From assembly GCA_902809825.1 (NCBI GenBank), contig LR778114.1, positions 2,046,001 to 2,110,000 on the forward strand: DNA of 64,000 bases. The letters are read 5' to 3'. Each line of letters begins with the position of its first letter. Positions within the stretch are counted from its first letter, which is position 1. The notes below the pieces were generated by a model that worked only from the letters and a program-made list of their open reading frames with translations, was not told the origin of the DNA and ran no database searches. Shown here piece after piece: positions 39,943-48,495 of the stretch. The DNA is from Candidatus Hydrogenisulfobacillus filiaventi. Its GTDB lineage: Bacteria; Bacillota; Sulfobacillia; Sulfobacillales; R501. Made by a program: the position numbers and the translations under genes.

Positions 39943-40692
39943 TCAGCTGCCGAGGGCCGGCTCCGCGGCCGCCCCGGCCGCCGCGCCGGCCTCCATCCGC
40001 CGCCACAACCAGGTGAGCCAGGCCTCCATGCCGGCGCCGCTGCGGGCGGACACGGGCAGGATGCGGGCGGCCGGGTTGACCGCGGTCACCGCCGCGATCA
40101 GCCGGGGCAGGTCGAGCTCCAGATAGGGCAGGAGGTCGGTCTTGGTGATCAGCACCAGATCGGCAGCCTGAAACATATCGGCGTACTTGTACGGCTTGTC
40201 CTCGCCCTCGGTGACGCTGTACAGCACCACCCGGGCGTTGCCGCCCAGATCAAACAGGGCGGGGCAGATGAGATTGCCCACGTTCTCGATGAAGAGCACG
40301 CGCGGCAAGGGATCCAGCCCCTCCAGCGCATGAGCCACCATGTGCGCATCCAGGTGGCAGACGCTACCGGTGACAATCTGCCTCGCCACCGCCCCCGCCT
40401 GCCGGAGGCGCTCCGCGTCCCGTTCGGTCCGCTGGTCGCCTACCAGCACCGCCGGCGGCACCCCCAGCGAGGCCAGCCGGCCCACCGTCCGCTCGAGCAG
40501 GGTGGTCTTACCCGAGCCTGGTGCGCTCAGGAGTTCGAAGGCGGTGATCCCCTGCTCCCGGAAGAACCGGCGGTTGGCGCCGGCATGGGCCTGGTTGTGG
40601 GCCAGCACATCCACCTCCAGACGCACCCGCTCCCCTTCCGCGTGGCGGTGCGGGGCTTCCTCGGGATGACCGCAGCCGCAGGTTGCGCACAT
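39943..40692 (-). CDS. hypB: Hydrogenase nickel incorporation GTPase HypB
   Basis: GTPase of 249 residues. N-terminal high-affinity metal motif MCATCGCG (CxxCGC) and short His/Glu stretch, P-loop LLSAPGSGKTTLLER, metal-site HLDAHMVAHAL with nearby C, switch FIENVGNLICPALFDLG, and specificity motif ITKTDLLPYL. Works with HypA to load nickel into the large subunit. It may also serve the guanidine hydrolase, since HypA/HypB-type chaperones are reported to activate such enzymes. Confidence 0.97.
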   Translation of the reverse strand: MCATCGCGHPEEAPHRHAEGERVRLEVDVLAHNQAHAGANRRFFREQGITAFELLSAPGSGKTTLLERTVGRLASLGVPPAVLVGDQRTERDAERLRQAGAVARQIVTGSVCHLDAHMVAHALEGLDPLPRVLFIENVGNLICPALFDLGGNARVVLYSVTEGEDKPYKYADMFQAADLVLITKTDLLPYLELDLPRLIAAVTAVNPAARILPVSARSGAGMEAWLTWLWRRMEAGAAAGAAAEPALGS

Positions 40693-40697
40693 GGTCC

Positions 40698-41057
40698 TCA
40701 CTCCTCTCCGGGGCCCGCCGCCGGCGGCCCCAGCACGATGGACTCCAGGATGAGCCGGGTGCCGCTCAGCGGGCGCGCCCCGGGCGCGGCACAAACCGGG
40801 CAGGGATCCAGCAGGTCCTCCATGGTGAACTCCTGCCCGCACGTCCGGCAGGCGCCCCGGCCCGGCACCCGGTGCCACTCCACCCGCGCCCCGGCGGCGG
40901 AGGTTCCGGCCAAGGCCACGGTCAACGCCAGTTCCAGCGCTTCCGGCACCACCCCGCTCAGGGCCCCCACCGCCAGCACCACCGCCTGTACCGGACGGCC
41001 GCCCGCCTCCCGTTCCACCGCCTCGGCAATCGGCACGGCCAGGGATAGCTCATGCAT
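40698..41057 (-). CDS. hypA: Hydrogenase nickel metallochaperone HypA
   Basis: 119-residue chaperone: N-terminal MHELSLA (MHE nickel site), and a zinc domain with CRTCGQEF and CPVCAAPGARPLSG (two CxxC). Located between hypE and hypB with 3-5 bp gaps. Together with HypB inserts nickel. Confidence 0.97.
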   Translation of the reverse strand: MHELSLAVPIAEAVEREAGGRPVQAVVLAVGALSGVVPEALELALTVALAGTSAAGARVEWHRVPGRGACRTCGQEFTMEDLLDPCPVCAAPGARPLSGTRLILESIVLGPPAAGPGEE

Positions 41058-41060
41058 GGC

Positions 41061-42155
41061 TCAGCAGATGCGGGGGAGCGGGTCGCCGACCAGCATGTCC
41101 AGCACCCGGGTCCCCCCGATGTCGGTGCGCAGAAAGACCATCCCCGCCGGCTCCGCCGCCACCTCGCCGATGATGGCGGCGTCCCGCCCCAGGGGATGCG
41201 CCCGCAGCACCTCCAACGCCCGCGCGGCCGCTTCCGGGGCCACCACCGCCAGCAGCTTCCCTTCGTTGGCGATGGTAAGGGGATCCAGACCCAGCAGCTC
41301 ACAGACCCCGGTCACAGCCGGGTGGACGGGAATAGCGCGTTCCTCCAGGGCAATGGCCACCTCGGAGGCCAGGGCGATCTCGTTGAGGGTGGTGGCCACC
41401 CCGCCCCGCGTGGGGTCCTTCAGGCAGTGCACCGCTGGACCCACAGCCTCCAGCAGGGCGCGGACCAGGGTGTGCAGCGGGGCGGTGTCGCTGGTGACCG
41501 ACGCCTCCACCCCGACCTCCCCCCGCGCCAGCATCACCGCCACCCCATGGTTGCCGACCTGGCCGCTCACCAGCACCCGGTCGCCGGGGCGGGCCAAGTG
41601 CTGGCCCACCGGCGCCGGGGCTATCACCCGCCCTATCCCGGCGGTAGTGATGTACACCCCGTCCCCATGGCCTTGCGGCACTACCTTGGTGTCCCCCGTC
41701 ACCACCGGCACCCCCGCCGCGCGGGCCGCCGCCGCCATGGAGTCCACCAGGGCCTGCAGGTCGGCCACCGGATACCCCTCCTCCAGGATGAAGGCGGCCG
41801 ACAGCCCCAACGGCCAGGCTCCCGCCATGGCCAGGTCATTGATGGTGCCATGCACGGCCAGACAGCCGATATCCCCGCCCGGGAACACCAGCGGGCTGAC
41901 CACATAGCTGTCGGTGGTAAAGGCCAGGGTCCCGGCGGCCTCCAGGAGCCCCGCATCATCCATCCGGTCGAGGGCCGGATTGCTAAAGGAGGGGGCGAAC
42001 ACCCCTTCCACCAGGTTGTGGGTCGCCTTGCCGCCGCTGCCGTGGCTCATGGTCACATGGGTATCGCGCAAGGCAAAACGCCGGCGGCGGATCTCGCGCG
42101 CCCGCGCAATCTTCTCCAGCACCGCCTCCGGTATGGTCCCCGTCTCGTGGGCCAT
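41061..42155 (-). CDS. hypE: Carbamoyl dehydratase HypE
   Basis: ATP-dependent dehydratase (364 residues, PurM/AIR synthetase fold) that forms the cyanide ligands of the NiFe centre with HypF. Motifs: MSHGSGGKATHNLV near the N-terminus, DSYVVSPLVFPGGDIG, VTGDTKVVPQGHGDGVYITTAGIG, LKDPTRGGVATTLNEIA and the essential terminal cysteine (PLPRIC). hypF is not in this operon or window. Confidence 0.97.
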   Translation of the reverse strand: MAHETGTIPEAVLEKIARAREIRRRRFALRDTHVTMSHGSGGKATHNLVEGVFAPSFSNPALDRMDDAGLLEAAGTLAFTTDSYVVSPLVFPGGDIGCLAVHGTINDLAMAGAWPLGLSAAFILEEGYPVADLQALVDSMAAAARAAGVPVVTGDTKVVPQGHGDGVYITTAGIGRVIAPAPVGQHLARPGDRVLVSGQVGNHGVAVMLARGEVGVEASVTSDTAPLHTLVRALLEAVGPAVHCLKDPTRGGVATTLNEIALASEVAIALEERAIPVHPAVTGVCELLGLDPLTIANEGKLLAVVAPEAAARALEVLRAHPLGRDAAIIGEVAAEPAGMVFLRTDIGGTRVLDMLVGDPLPRIC

Positions 42156-42197
42156 GGGGTTGCCTCCCTCCTGTGATGGCCGGCACCAGGTGCCGGT

Positions 42198-43322
42198 TCA
42201 GAAACGGATGTCCTGCCGGGCGTCGGCGCGGGAGAAACGGCCATAGTTGTAATAGGCCGCGCAGGCTCCCTCCGGGGACACCATGCAGGTGCCGATGGGG
42301 GTTTCGGGGGTGCAGGCGGTCCCGAACACCTTGCACTGCCAGGGTTTGATTACCCCTTTCAGCACCTCGCCGCACTGGCAGGCTTTGGGATCCGCCACCC
42401 GCACCCCTGGTACCGCATAGCGGAGCTCGGCATCCCAGTCCGCAAATTCCGGCCGCAACCGGAGGGCGCTATGGTTGATAAACCCCAACCCCCGCCACTC
42501 GAAATAGGGCCGCAGCTCCATGGTGGCAGCCATGGCCGCCAGCGCGCGCGGGTTCCCTTCCGGCCGGACCACCCGCTGGTACTGGTTCTCCACCTCGGCC
42601 CGGCCTTCGGCCAGCTGCTTCACAATCATGTAGACCGACTGGATGATGTCGAGGGGCTCGAACCCGGAGATGACCACCGGTTTGCCGTAGTCCCGGGCCA
42701 CAAAACGGTACGGGTTCATGCCGATGACCATGCTGACATGGCCCGGCCCGATGAAGCCGTCCAGGCGCAAGTCAGGCGAATCCAGCAGCGACTTGAGGGC
42801 CGGGATGATCAGCACATGGTTGCAGAACACAGAGAAATTGGTGATCCCCTCCGCCCGGGCCCGGAGCAGGGTAGCGGCGGTGGAAGGGGCGGTGGTCTCC
42901 ATGCCGATGGCGAAGAACACCACCGGGCGCCCGGGGTTGGCCCGGGCAATGGCCAGGGCGTCCAGAGGGGAATAGACAAAGCGCACATCGGCCCCTTCCG
43001 CCTTGGCATCCAGTAGACTCCCGTGTGATCCCGGCACCCGCATGGTATCCCCGAAGGTGGTGAAGATGACGCCGGGCTGGCGGGCGATGGCCACCGCGTC
43101 GTCCACCCGGCCCATGGGCAGCACGCACACCGGGCAGCCCGGCCCGTGCACCAGGTCGATATTGGGCGGAAGCAGGTCCTCGATGCCGTGCTTGAAGATG
43201 GTATGGGTATGGCCCCCGCACACTTCCATGATCTTGATCTCGCGGTCGCCTGCCAGGCGGGCGATGGCATCGGCAGTGCGCCGGGCCAGCTCCGGGTCGC
43301 GGAATTCCTCGACGAAGCGCAT
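42198..43322 (-). CDS. hypD: Hydrogenase assembly protein HypD
   Basis: Fe-S scaffold (374 residues) on which Fe(CN)2CO is built with HypC. ICGGHTHTIF-type motif present as IMEVCGGHTHTIFKHGIEDLLP, then GPGCPVCVLP, GFIGPGHVSMVIG, ISGFEPLDIIQSV and the C-terminal cysteine set CQCGEVLKGVIKPWQCKVFGTACTP. All cysteines expected of the [4Fe-4S] and thiol sites are there. Starts 15 bp after hypC. Confidence 0.97.
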   Translation of the reverse strand: MRFVEEFRDPELARRTADAIARLAGDREIKIMEVCGGHTHTIFKHGIEDLLPPNIDLVHGPGCPVCVLPMGRVDDAVAIARQPGVIFTTFGDTMRVPGSHGSLLDAKAEGADVRFVYSPLDALAIARANPGRPVVFFAIGMETTAPSTAATLLRARAEGITNFSVFCNHVLIIPALKSLLDSPDLRLDGFIGPGHVSMVIGMNPYRFVARDYGKPVVISGFEPLDIIQSVYMIVKQLAEGRAEVENQYQRVVRPEGNPRALAAMAATMELRPYFEWRGLGFINHSALRLRPEFADWDAELRYAVPGVRVADPKACQCGEVLKGVIKPWQCKVFGTACTPETPIGTCMVSPEGACAAYYNYGRFSRADARQDIRF

Positions 43323-43337
43323 GGCTCGCCTCCCCCT

Positions 43338-43619
43338 TTACACCGGTTCCGGCCCGCCGCCGGCATCCCAGAGCGCGACCTCCTCCGACAGGCCCGTCCC
43401 CAGCTGGCGCAGCAGGTCCAGCATGGCGGCCGCCTCCCCCTCATCGATGCGGCTCATGGCAAAACCCACGTGTACCAGCACCCAATCCCCCGCCTCCAGG
43501 CCCAGGTCCTTCAAGAGGGCGATGCTCACATTGCGCCGGATGCCGATCACGTCCACAGCAGCAATGTCCCGATCCCGGTCCACAATCGCCAGCACCTGCC
43601 CGGGAATGGCCAGACACAT
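43338..43619 (-). CDS. hypC: Hydrogenase maturation chaperone HypC
   Basis: 93-residue chaperone with the essential N-terminal MCLAIPGQVLAI (Cys2 after Met), the family GVxRxVSxxLL stretch as GIRRNVSIALLKDLGLEAGDWVLVHVGFAMSRIDE, and a helical tail. Binds HypD and the large subunit precursor. Confidence 0.97.
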   Translation of the reverse strand: MCLAIPGQVLAIVDRDRDIAAVDVIGIRRNVSIALLKDLGLEAGDWVLVHVGFAMSRIDEGEAAAMLDLLRQLGTGLSEEVALWDAGGGPEPV

Positions 43620-43688
43620 GCGGAGACACCTCCTCCCTAGTCCGGGCCGGCCCCGCCCGGCGCGGGGCGGGGCCGTCCGGCACGGGGC

Positions 43689-43799
43689 CTACAGGTTGCG
43701 GATGCGCACGTACCGCTGCAGGTCCGGCAGGGACTGCAGCACCAGCTGGGCGGCCCAGATCAGGATCGCCAGCAGGGCCAGGGTGAACAGGAACTGCAT
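43689..43799 (-). CDS. 36-residue single-pass membrane peptide in the hydrogenase operon
   Basis: ATG 43799, six bases after GGAGG, gives a 36-residue peptide: MQFL, a single hydrophobic helix (FTLALLAILIWAAQLVLQSL) and the amphipathic basic tail PDLQRYVRIRNL, ending TAG. It lies 24 bp after the large-subunit stop and 69 bp before hypC. Size and position suggest a membrane anchor or small subunit for the otherwise soluble hydrogenase, comparable in role to the small membrane-linking proteins of other high-affinity hydrogenases. No homology claimed. Confidence 0.72.
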   Translation of the reverse strand: MQFLFTLALLAILIWAAQLVLQSLPDLQRYVRIRNL

Positions 43800-43823
43800 C
43801 ACCGCACCTCCTCTCCGGCGGAC

Positions 43824-45635
43824 TCACGCCTCCGCGGGGCTGCCTGCCCCGTAGGTGGGCGAGTGGCGGACCTCCACCGTGCGGCCGTTACCCACGTACA
43901 TGTGCACGCCGCAGGGCAGGCAGGGGTCGAAGCTGCGCACCGCCCGCATGATGTCAATGCCCTTGAAGGTGTCCGGGCCGTTCTCCTCGAAGATGGGGGT
44001 GCCCTGGACCGCGTCCTCGTAGGGACCGGGGGTCCCGTAGACGTCGCGGGGGTTAGCATTCCAGGGGGTGGGCGGGTAAGGATGGTAGTTGGCGATCTTG
44101 CCGTCCCGGATGACCACGTGATGGGAGAGCACGCCCCGCACCGCCTCATGGAAGCCGCAGCCGATGGCTTCCTCCGGCACCTTGAAGGGCTCCCACACCG
44201 TGGTGCGACCGGCCCGCACCTCCGCCATGGCCTTCTCCAGGAAATAAAGGGCCGCTGCCGCCGCGTAGGCCTGAAAGTAGGTGCGGGCACGGTCGCGCTC
44301 GATGGCGTTGCTCCAGCGCGGTACCTGCCACTCCAGGGTGGTCTCCGGGAAGGAGGCGGTGCGGGGGAGGTTGATGAGGACGCTGTGGCCGGTAGCCTTG
44401 ACGTAGCCGATGTCCACCAGTCCCGCCAGGGCGGTGGCCCACAGGCGGGCGATGGCTCCGCCACCGGTGTCGAGGGCCAGGTGGTCACCCGTGCGTTTGT
44501 CATACCAGCGCGGGGACATGACCCAGCTATAGTTGTGCTCGAAATCGCGCTTCTGGGGCTTGGGGATGGTGGTCTGATTCCACGGGTGCCGCTTGTCCAC
44601 CGGATTGCCGAGCGGATCGTGGGTGACGAAGCGTTCCTCGTTCTCCCAGTCGGCGTAATAGGAATGGCCGAGCAGGATGCGCATGCCCAGGTTAATCTCC
44701 ACCAGGTCGGTGGTGACCAGCTCCCCGTCCACCACCACCCCGGGGGTGACGAACATACGCCGTCCCCAATCCGTCATGTGGCGGTATTGGTAGTCACAGT
44801 GGTCAGGGTCCTGGAAGGACCCCCAGCATCCCAGGAGAATGCGCCGGCGGCCGACCTCCTCGTAGCCGGGCAGGGCTTCGTAGAAGAAGTTGAAGAGGTC
44901 GTCGTGCAGCGGCACCATCTTCTTCATGAAGTCGATGTACTTCATGAGCCGCACCATGTAGTCGGAGAAGAGCTGCACCGTGGGCACGGTCCCTACCCCG
45001 CCCGGATAGAGGGTGGAGGGGTGCACGTGGCGGCCTTCCATGAGGATGAACATCTCCCGGGTGTAGCGGCTGGTGGCGAGGGCCTCCCGGTAGATGGCCC
45101 CGGTAAAGGGGTTGAGGGCGGTCATGATGTCGGCGATGGTGCGGTAGCCGTGAATCCCGGCATGAGGGGCCGGGGTCTTCTGGGCTTTCTCCCATACCCC
45201 CGGGTTGGTTTCCCGGACCATCTGTTCACAGAAGTCGACTCCCACCAGGTTTTCCTGGAAGATGTTGTGGTCGAACATGTACTCGGCGGCTTCGCCCAGA
45301 TTGATGATCCATTCCGCCAGCGGGGGCGGCTTGACCCCGAAGGCCATGTTCTGGGCATAGACCGCGCAGGTGGCGTGGTTGTCGCCGCAGATGCCGCAGA
45401 TGCGGCTGGTGATGAAGTGGGCGTCGCGGGGATCCTTGCCCTTCATGAAGATGCTGTAGCCGCGGAAGATGGAAGAGGTGCTGTGGCACTCCGCCACCAC
45501 CCGGTTCTCGAAGTCGATCTTGGTGTAGATGCCGAGGCTCCCGACGATGCGGGTGATGGGATCCCACGCCATCTCGACCAGTTTGGACTCGCCCCCGGCA
45601 GCAGCGCGGGTGGTGCGGTGCTCGGTCGTGGCCAA
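43824..45635 (-). CDS. [NiFe]-hydrogenase large subunit, group 1h-type
   Basis: Catalytic subunit with the NiFe(CN)2CO centre. From TTG 45635 (GAGGGAGA upstream; GTG 45659 is possible) it is 603 residues. N-terminal ligands C80/C83 in SRICGICGDNHATC; C-terminal ligands in FDPCLPCGVH (about C572/C575), followed by a 25-residue tail for the maturation protease. Features such as YCVYAQNMAFGV-like CAVYAQNMAFGV, GRHVHPSTLYPGGVG and LALDTGGGAIARLWA are those of the group 1h high-affinity uptake enzymes. Oxidises H2, probably feeding the respiratory chain. Confidence 0.95.
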   Translation of the reverse strand: MATTEHRTTRAAAGGESKLVEMAWDPITRIVGSLGIYTKIDFENRVVAECHSTSSIFRGYSIFMKGKDPRDAHFITSRICGICGDNHATCAVYAQNMAFGVKPPPLAEWIINLGEAAEYMFDHNIFQENLVGVDFCEQMVRETNPGVWEKAQKTPAPHAGIHGYRTIADIMTALNPFTGAIYREALATSRYTREMFILMEGRHVHPSTLYPGGVGTVPTVQLFSDYMVRLMKYIDFMKKMVPLHDDLFNFFYEALPGYEEVGRRRILLGCWGSFQDPDHCDYQYRHMTDWGRRMFVTPGVVVDGELVTTDLVEINLGMRILLGHSYYADWENEERFVTHDPLGNPVDKRHPWNQTTIPKPQKRDFEHNYSWVMSPRWYDKRTGDHLALDTGGGAIARLWATALAGLVDIGYVKATGHSVLINLPRTASFPETTLEWQVPRWSNAIERDRARTYFQAYAAAAALYFLEKAMAEVRAGRTTVWEPFKVPEEAIGCGFHEAVRGVLSHHVVIRDGKIANYHPYPPTPWNANPRDVYGTPGPYEDAVQGTPIFEENGPDTFKGIDIMRAVRSFDPCLPCGVHMYVGNGRTVEVRHSPTYGAGSPAEA

Positions 45636-45675
45636 TCTCCCTCGCCTCCCTCTGTGCACAAGCGGCCGGCACGCT

Positions 45676-46692
45676 CTACCAGGCGGCGGTGTATCCGGTG
45701 GTCAGTTCCGGGCCGGTATGCCGCCAGGATGGTTCCTTGTTGAGGGTCTCGTTGGTCACCGCCCGCAGGCTCCGGATGAGCCGGCCGTACACCCCGAGGG
45801 CGGCGGAGGACATCTTGCCGCCCGGGGGCTCGTCCATGAAGGGCATGAACTTGTCGGGGAAGCCGGGCATGGTGCAGCCGATGCAGATGCCGCCCACGTT
45901 CGGGCAGCCCCCGATGCCCCCCATCCAGCCCCGTTTGGGGACGTTACAGTTGACCACCGGGCCCCAGCATCCCAGCTTGACCAGGCACTGGGGACTGCCG
46001 TAGGTGGCGGCGAAGTCGGCCTGCTCGTAATAGCCGGCCCGGTCGCACCCTTCATGCACCGTACGCCCGAACAACCATTGCGGCCGCAGCTGCGCGTCGA
46101 GGGGAATCATGGGGGCAGCCCCCGCGGCCTGGTAGAGGAGGTAGAGGAGGGTTTCGGAAAGGTTGTCGGGCTGAATCGGACAGCCGGGCACGCAGACAAT
46201 GGGGATGCCGGCCTTGGAGCGCCAGTTCCAGCCGAGGTAATCGGCAATGCCCATAGCCCCGGTGGGATTGCCGGCCATGGCGTGGATTCCGCCATAAGCG
46301 GCACAGGTACCGGCCGCCAGCACTGCCCAGGCCTTGGGAGCCAGGCGGTCGATCCAGGCGGTGGTGGTCATCGGCTGCCCGGTCTCGGGGTCATTGCCCA
46401 TGGCCGCCCAGTATCCCTCCGGATGGATGCGTTCATTGGGGATGGACCCTTCCATCACCAGCACGAACGGGTCCAGCTCCCCCCGGGCGGCCTTCCACCA
46501 CCACTGCATGAGCTCGTCCCCGTTCTGGTAGTCCACCAGGGGCCAGTGGAACTGCACCGGTGGCACCCCCGGCAGGTAGCCCAGCGCAAGGTCCTCCACG
46601 CTGGGCTGGGTGGCGGCGGTGAGTCCTACCGAATCCCCATCGCAGCTCAACCCCGCGTTCATCCAAATGACGTGTACCACGGGTTCAGGCAT
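45676..46692 (-). CDS. [NiFe]-hydrogenase small subunit, group 1h-type
   Basis: Fe-S subunit of 338 residues. ATG 46692 follows AAGGGGGATTCCT. It begins directly with WMNAGLSCDGDSVGLTAATQPSVEDL, without a Tat signal peptide, so the enzyme faces the cytoplasm. Proximal-cluster region C17-x-x-D20: an Asp in place of a Cys, as in the O2-insensitive actinobacterial-type enzyme of Ralstonia. Further ligands in GTCAAYGGI, VPGCPIQPD, HEGCDRAGYY, LGCWGPVVNCNVPKRGW and GGICIGCTMPGFPD. First gene of the operon. Confidence 0.96.
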   Translation of the reverse strand: MPEPVVHVIWMNAGLSCDGDSVGLTAATQPSVEDLALGYLPGVPPVQFHWPLVDYQNGDELMQWWWKAARGELDPFVLVMEGSIPNERIHPEGYWAAMGNDPETGQPMTTTAWIDRLAPKAWAVLAAGTCAAYGGIHAMAGNPTGAMGIADYLGWNWRSKAGIPIVCVPGCPIQPDNLSETLLYLLYQAAGAAPMIPLDAQLRPQWLFGRTVHEGCDRAGYYEQADFAATYGSPQCLVKLGCWGPVVNCNVPKRGWMGGIGGCPNVGGICIGCTMPGFPDKFMPFMDEPPGGKMSSAALGVYGRLIRSLRAVTNETLNKEPSWRHTGPELTTGYTAAW

Positions 46693-46775
46693 AGGAATCC
46701 CCCTTTTACGGTCCTTAAACCGGATAGAGACCTCGGGGTACCTGCACTGCACGGCATGGTCGCGAAAACCTATCT

Positions 46776-46804
46776 GATAATGGCTTTCAACGGCTGCCGT
46801 TATC
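46776..46804. promoter_or_regulatory. Inverted repeat over the hydrogenase transcription start
   Basis: GATAATGG (46776-46783) and CCGTTATC (46797-46804) form a near-perfect inverted repeat (7 of 8 pairs) with a 13-base centre. It starts five bases beyond the -10 box, covering the expected start of transcription, a typical repressor site. Confidence 0.5.
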
Positions 46805-46808
46805 GGGA

Positions 46809-46837
46809 ATACTAAACATTACTATGCTTTAAGTCAA
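46809..46837 (-). promoter_or_regulatory. Promoter of the hydrogenase operon
   Basis: On the minus strand TTGACT (46837-46832), an exact 17-base spacer and TAGTAT (46814-46809). It lies in an AT-rich island, about 115 bp before the small-subunit start, in otherwise very GC-rich DNA. The rest of the 273-bp gap to the divergent gene holds the inverted repeat at 46776 and nothing else recognised. Confidence 0.75.
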
Positions 46838-46965
46838 TATGTTTCCGGGTCCTTCGCCTGCCTAAATTGACCTTTTCGACACGAAATGCCCGGATCCATC
46901 CGGGCCGGAAGGGCTATCATGGAATCGACCGGATCCCAATGCGGAACAGGGCAGGCGAAGCAGCC

Positions 46966-48042
46966 ATGCCATCCGAATTTGACCTCATTGTCGTGGGCGG
47001 CGGACCCGCCGGCAGCGCCGCCGCCATCACCGCGGCCGGAGCCGGCATGCGGGTGCTGCTGGTGGATCGGGCCCGCTTTCCGCGGCCCAAGCTGTGCAGC
47101 GGCATTCTGACCGCCAAGACCCGCCGCTTGCTGGAGGCCCTGGGGCTGGACCCCCGGCCTGCCCTGGACGGGGTCTGGGACCGGACATGGGTGGGCTTCC
47201 GCGACCACGGCCATCTGCTGCACCATGCGCCCCTGGTGACGGCCCTGCGGGCCCGGCTGGATACCCTGCTGCTGGAAGCGGCGGCCCGGGCTGGCGCCGA
47301 AATCCGGACAGGCACCGGGGTGCGCACCTGCGACCCCGCCGGCGGCCGGGTGACCCTGGAGGACGGGCGGCAGGTGCAGGCGCGGCTGCTGGTGGGCGCA
47401 GACGGGGCTGCCGGCGTCACCCGGCGGGCGCTCGGCCTCCCGGCGCGGCCGGGATGGGCACTGGAGGTGCTGGTGCCCGACCCCCGGCCGCCCGAGGCAC
47501 GGACGGCAGTGGTGGAATGGGGCCTGCCCGCACGGGGGTATGCCTGGCTTTGGCCCCATGCCGGGGGCCGGGTGGCGGTAGGAGCGGGGGTGTTCGGGGG
47601 CCGGGCGGCAGCCCGGCGTCTGCCCGCCCTGCTGCGAGCCTGGGCCGCGGGCCGGGGCCTCTCCCTGCCCGCACGCCTGAGCGGTCATGCCGTGCCGGTG
47701 GCCCTGGTGCCGCCGGCCGCCGGGGGCGGGCGGCTGCTGCTGGCGGGGGATGCCGCCGGCCTGGCCGATCCGCTGACGGGAGAAGGCATCGCCTACGCCC
47801 TCTGGAGCGGGATCCTGGCCGCACAAGCGGCCATCCACGACCGGCCGGACACCTACGCCGGCCTGCTGGCGCGCGGTCCCTGGGCCTTTCAGGCGCCGCT
47901 CCGGCGCATGGCGGCCACCCCCGCCCGCCTGCTGCGCCTGGCCTGGGCCGCCCGCAGGGCCTGGGGCACGGTCGTGGACCGCACGCCGCCGCTGCCGGGG
48001 ACCGGCCCTACCCCGGCGGAGCCGCTGGCCCCGCCCGCCTGA
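46966..48042 (+). CDS. FAD-dependent oxidoreductase, geranylgeranyl reductase family
   Basis: A 358-residue flavoprotein. N-terminal dinucleotide-binding motif FDLIVVGGGPAGSAAAITAAG, then LLVDRARFPRPKLCSGIL (GGR-family CxG), LLVGADGAAGVTRRALG and the second FAD motif LLLAGDAAGLADPLTGEGIAYAL. This is the GGR/FixC-like family that saturates isoprenoid chains, for example of menaquinone or lipids. ATG 46966 lacks a strong ribosome site. Divergent from the hydrogenase operon, so a quinone-linked role is conceivable. Confidence 0.8.
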   Translation: MPSEFDLIVVGGGPAGSAAAITAAGAGMRVLLVDRARFPRPKLCSGILTAKTRRLLEALGLDPRPALDGVWDRTWVGFRDHGHLLHHAPLVTALRARLDTLLLEAAARAGAEIRTGTGVRTCDPAGGRVTLEDGRQVQARLLVGADGAAGVTRRALGLPARPGWALEVLVPDPRPPEARTAVVEWGLPARGYAWLWPHAGGRVAVGAGVFGGRAAARRLPALLRAWAAGRGLSLPARLSGHAVPVALVPPAAGGGRLLLAGDAAGLADPLTGEGIAYALWSGILAAQAAIHDRPDTYAGLLARGPWAFQAPLRRMAATPARLLRLAWAARRAWGTVVDRTPPLPGTGPTPAEPLAPPA

Positions 48043-48057
48043 GGCGCGGACGGATGC

Positions 48058-48483
48058 TTAGCGGGCCGGCGGCTCGTCGTGCCAGCGGGCGCCGCCGTCC
48101 GCCCACAGCTCCTTCTTCCAGATAGGGACCCGGGCCTTGATGCGGTCGATGCCCGCCCGGCAGGCGGCAAAGGCGGCTTCACGGTGGGGCGCGGACACCG
48201 CCACCACCACGCTCACCTCCCCCACCGCCAGCTCGCCCACCCGGTGGACGAGGACCCAGTTGCGCACCCCGAATTCGGCTTCCAGCTCGGCCCCGATCCG
48301 GGCCAGTTCCTTTTCCGCCAGCGCCGGGTAGGCGTCGTAAAAAAGGCCCCGCGTAGGCCGCCCCTCAAACTCGTTGCGGACTGTGCCCAGAAACAGCGCC
48401 TGCCCGCCGCAGGCGGGATCCTGAATGTCCTCCAGGCACGCCTCCACCCGGATGGGCTCGCGCACCAGCGCGTACCGCTTCAC
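48058..48483 (-). CDS. moaE: Molybdopterin synthase catalytic subunit MoaE
   Basis: 141-residue large subunit of molybdopterin synthase. GGQALFLGTVRNEFEGRPTRGLFYDAYPALAEKELARI, VHRVGELAVGEVSVVVAVSAPHREAAFAACRAGIDRIKARVPIWKKELW contains the catalytic Lys and Arg region (IKxRVPIWKKE). It forms the heterotetramer with MoaD, encoded 12 bp upstream. Confidence 0.96.
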   Translation of the reverse strand: MKRYALVREPIRVEACLEDIQDPACGGQALFLGTVRNEFEGRPTRGLFYDAYPALAEKELARIGAELEAEFGVRNWVLVHRVGELAVGEVSVVVAVSAPHREAAFAACRAGIDRIKARVPIWKKELWADGGARWHDEPPAR

Positions 48484-48495
48484 CCTGTCGCCTCC

